A DNA stretch of 24,697 bases, from contig CAKUBJ010000025.1 in NCBI GenBank assembly GCA_934636905.1, positions 1 through 24,697 of the forward strand, read 5' to 3'. Shown here piece by piece: positions 23,146 to 24,697 of the stretch (positions are counted from its first letter, which is position 1; each line of letters begins with the position of its first letter). Source of the DNA: an uncultured Dysosmobacter sp. (lineage in GTDB: Bacteria > Bacillota > Clostridia > Oscillospirales > Oscillospiraceae). The position numbers and the translations under genes were made by a program. The notes beneath the pieces are model-generated. The model did not search any database. It worked only from the letters and a program-made list of their open reading frames with translations, and was not told the DNA's origin.

Positions 23146-24260
23146 TCTGCGGCGGCTTCGTCTCCGTCCCGATAACTCTCCGGCTTGATGTCAATCTTGT
23201 AGCCGGTGAGGCGGGCGGCCAGACGGGCGTTCTGTCCCTCCTTGCCGATGGCAAGGGACAGCTGGTCATCCGGAACGATGACCCGGCAGGCCTTGCCCTC
23301 TTCCGCCATGATGACGTCCACCACGTCGGAGGGTGCCAGGGCGGCGGCGATGAACTGGGCGGGATCCTCGCTCCACTTGATGATGTCGATTTTCTCTCCC
23401 CGCAGTTCTTCCACGATGTTGGCCACCCGCTGCCCTCTGGGGCCTACGCAGGCGCCGATGGGATCCACATTCTCGTCGGCAGACCAGACGGCCATCTTGG
23501 TACGGCTGCCGGCCTCCCGGGCGATGGACTTCACCTCCACGGTGCCGTCGTAAATCTCGGGCACCTCCAACTCAAACAGCCGCTTGACAAGGCCGGGGTG
23601 GGTGCGGGAAATCAGAATCTGGGGGCCCCGGGTAGAGCGGCGGACGTCCACCACATAGACCTTGACGTGCTGGCCTTCCACCAGTTCCTCGCCGGGAACC
23701 TGCTCACCGGCGGTCAGCAGTGCCTCGGTGGACTCCGTGCCGGTGCCGATCCGCAGGGTCACGGCGTTGGTGCGGGGATCGATCCGAATCACCACGCCGG
23801 TGAGAATCTCATGCTGCTTGCTGTTGAACTCGTCGTACACCATGCCCCGCTCGGCCTCCCGCAGGCCCTGAATAATGACCTGCTTGCCGTTGCCTGCAGC
23901 GATGCGGCCGAACTCCGTGTTGTCCACGGGGATGTTTACAATATCCCCCACTTCATACTTTGCGGAGATGGCCTTGGCGTCCTGAATGGGGATCTCGTTG
24001 AAGGGATCCACATAGTCCTCTTCCTCCACCACGTTCTTCTGGACGTACATTTTCAGGGTCTGGTGTTCCTCGTCCACGTCCACAATCACGTTCTCCACGT
24101 CCTTGTGATCCCGCTTGTAGGCGGTGGTGACGGCCTGAATGATTTTATCCATCATAAAGGTCTGGGGAATGCCGCGCTCCTTTTCCAGCATGGCCAGCGC
24201 CGCGAAGATCTCCGGGATGTTCATGCCCGGAGCCTCCTTCACCTTTTTCTTGCCTCTCAT
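23142..24260 (-). CDS. nusA: Transcription termination/antitermination factor NusA
   Basis: NusA binds RNA polymerase and modulates pausing, termination and antitermination. The 372-aa Firmicute-type protein has the N-terminal polymerase-binding domain, an S1 domain (GEQVPGEELVEGQHVKVYVV region), KH1 (GACVGPRGQRVANIVEEL) and KH2 (LAIGKEGQNARLAARLTG); the C-terminal acidic repeats of proteobacteria are absent, as is normal here. A short Lys-rich N-terminus (MRGKKKVKEAPGM) precedes the usual start MNIPEIF. ATG 24260 has AAAGGAG seven bases upstream and is preferred over the internal ATG at residue 13. It lies 50 bp after rimP. Confidence 0.97.
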   Translation of the reverse strand: MRGKKKVKEAPGMNIPEIFAALAMLEKERGIPQTFMMDKIIQAVTTAYKRDHKDVENVIVDVDEEHQTLKMYVQKNVVEEEDYVDPFNEIPIQDAKAISAKYEVGDIVNIPVDNTEFGRIAAGNGKQVIIQGLREAERGMVYDEFNSKQHEILTGVVIRIDPRTNAVTLRIGTGTESTEALLTAGEQVPGEELVEGQHVKVYVVDVRRSTRGPQILISRTHPGLVKRLFELEVPEIYDGTVEVKSIAREAGSRTKMAVWSADENVDPIGACVGPRGQRVANIVEELRGEKIDIIKWSEDPAQFIAAALAPSDVVDVIMAEEGKACRVIVPDDQLSLAIGKEGQNARLAARLTGYKIDIKPESYRDGDEAAAE

Positions 24261-24310
24261 TGCGATTCTCCTTTTACTTTATACGTCTTTTTTCAGACAG
24301 GGATAACGAT

Positions 24311-24697
24311 TCAAAATTCCACCCGCAGGCGGCACAGGGCGATGTCCTTCTTTCCGAAGGTGTAGGTGCTGCCGTTCAGATCCACGGTAACGCTGCCGTC
24401 GGCCTCGTCATAGGCGGTCAGGGTGCCGGGAAATTCCTTCCGGCCGTCCACCGGCTTGTAGAGTTTCACCAGCACGGGGCTGCCCAGATACCGCAGGAAA
24501 TCGGCGGGACGCTTCAGTGCCCGCTCCGCCCCGGCGGAGCCAACCTCCAGGGTGTAGCTGCCCTCGATGGGGTCTGCCTCGTCCAGCAGGTCACTCAGCT
24601 GCCGGGAGATGGCCTCGCAGTCCAGAATATCCACGCCGCCCTCCTTGTCGATGAGGACCCGGAGATACCAGGTGCCGGCCTCCTTCACATATTCCAC
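24311..24697 (-). CDS. rimP: Ribosome maturation factor RimP (5' end outside the window)
   Basis: The visible 128 residues begin in the N-terminal domain (EYVKEAGTWYLRVLIDKEGG) and continue through DCEAISRQLSDLLDE, LEVGSAGAERALKRPADFLRYLG and the C-terminal SH3-like domain (VKLYKPVDG...FPGTLTAY) to the stop. This is RimP, needed for 30S assembly. The start and about 25 residues lie beyond the window edge. The usual SPGLDRPL motif appears here as SAGAERAL, a mild variation. It is the first visible gene of the operon running to ribF. Confidence 0.93.
   Translation of the reverse strand: MEYVKEAGTWYLRVLIDKEGGVDILDCEAISRQLSDLLDEADPIEGSYTLEVGSAGAERALKRPADFLRYLGSPVLVKLYKPVDGRKEFPGTLTAYDEADGSVTVDLNGSTYTFGKKDIALCRLRVEF

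Overview
The window is a GC-rich chromosomal segment from a low-branching, spore-forming Firmicute. The most likely group is the Clostridia, and the Oscillospirales in particular. The evidence is an HrcA/CIRCE-controlled heat-shock operon, an SpmA/SpmB sporulation pair, consistent AGGAGG ribosome binding sites, and the nusA-ylxR-ylxQ-infB order. The taxon is an inference from gene content and base use; there is no 16S gene here.

Left part (1-6.7 kb, + strand). A tRNA-Lys(UUU), cut by one base at the window edge, is followed by about 690 bp without an intact gene. That gap holds a decayed gene and one copy of an imperfect ~230-bp repeat. Next comes a heat-shock operon with a clear promoter and a perfect CIRCE operator: hrcA, grpE, a small PspC-domain gene, dnaK, dnaJ, and a PHP-family histidinol-phosphatase-like gene. 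The second repeat copy, inverted, lies just beyond (6.81-7.05 kb).

Middle part (7.0-15.1 kb). On the - strand are a response regulator with its output domain lost, ending inside the repeat; a MATE efflux pump with its MarR regulator behind an operator-like 18-bp inverted repeat; and a three-gene unit of a flavin split-barrel protein, a zinc-type macrodomain and a class M sirtuin (SirTM). The last two look like an ADP-ribosylation writer/eraser pair, but the lipoyl carrier protein and lipoate ligase of the known loci are absent from this window. On the + strand are a PfkB sugar/nucleoside kinase and spmA-spmB, the latter preceded by a sigma-E-like promoter. A seven-helix membrane protein of unknown role follows on the - strand.

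Right part (15.1-24.7 kb, all - strand). This is the translation/RNA operon read right to left: rimP (cut by the window end), nusA, a 28-aa membrane-peptide ORF, ylxR, ylxQ, infB, an acyltransferase-3 membrane protein, rbfA, nrnA, truB and ribF. The order is classical except for three oddities. The acyltransferase sits between infB and rbfA behind a strong hairpin, ylxQ carries a ~160-residue charged and disordered tail, and the tiny membrane ORF overlaps the nusA stop codon.

The items most worth following up are the stripped-down SirTM/Zn-macrodomain unit with a flavin partner, the inverted repeat pair tied to a tRNA end and a truncated regulator, and the unusual insertions in the nusA-infB operon. 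No CRISPR array, insertion sequence, phage gene or replication origin was seen.
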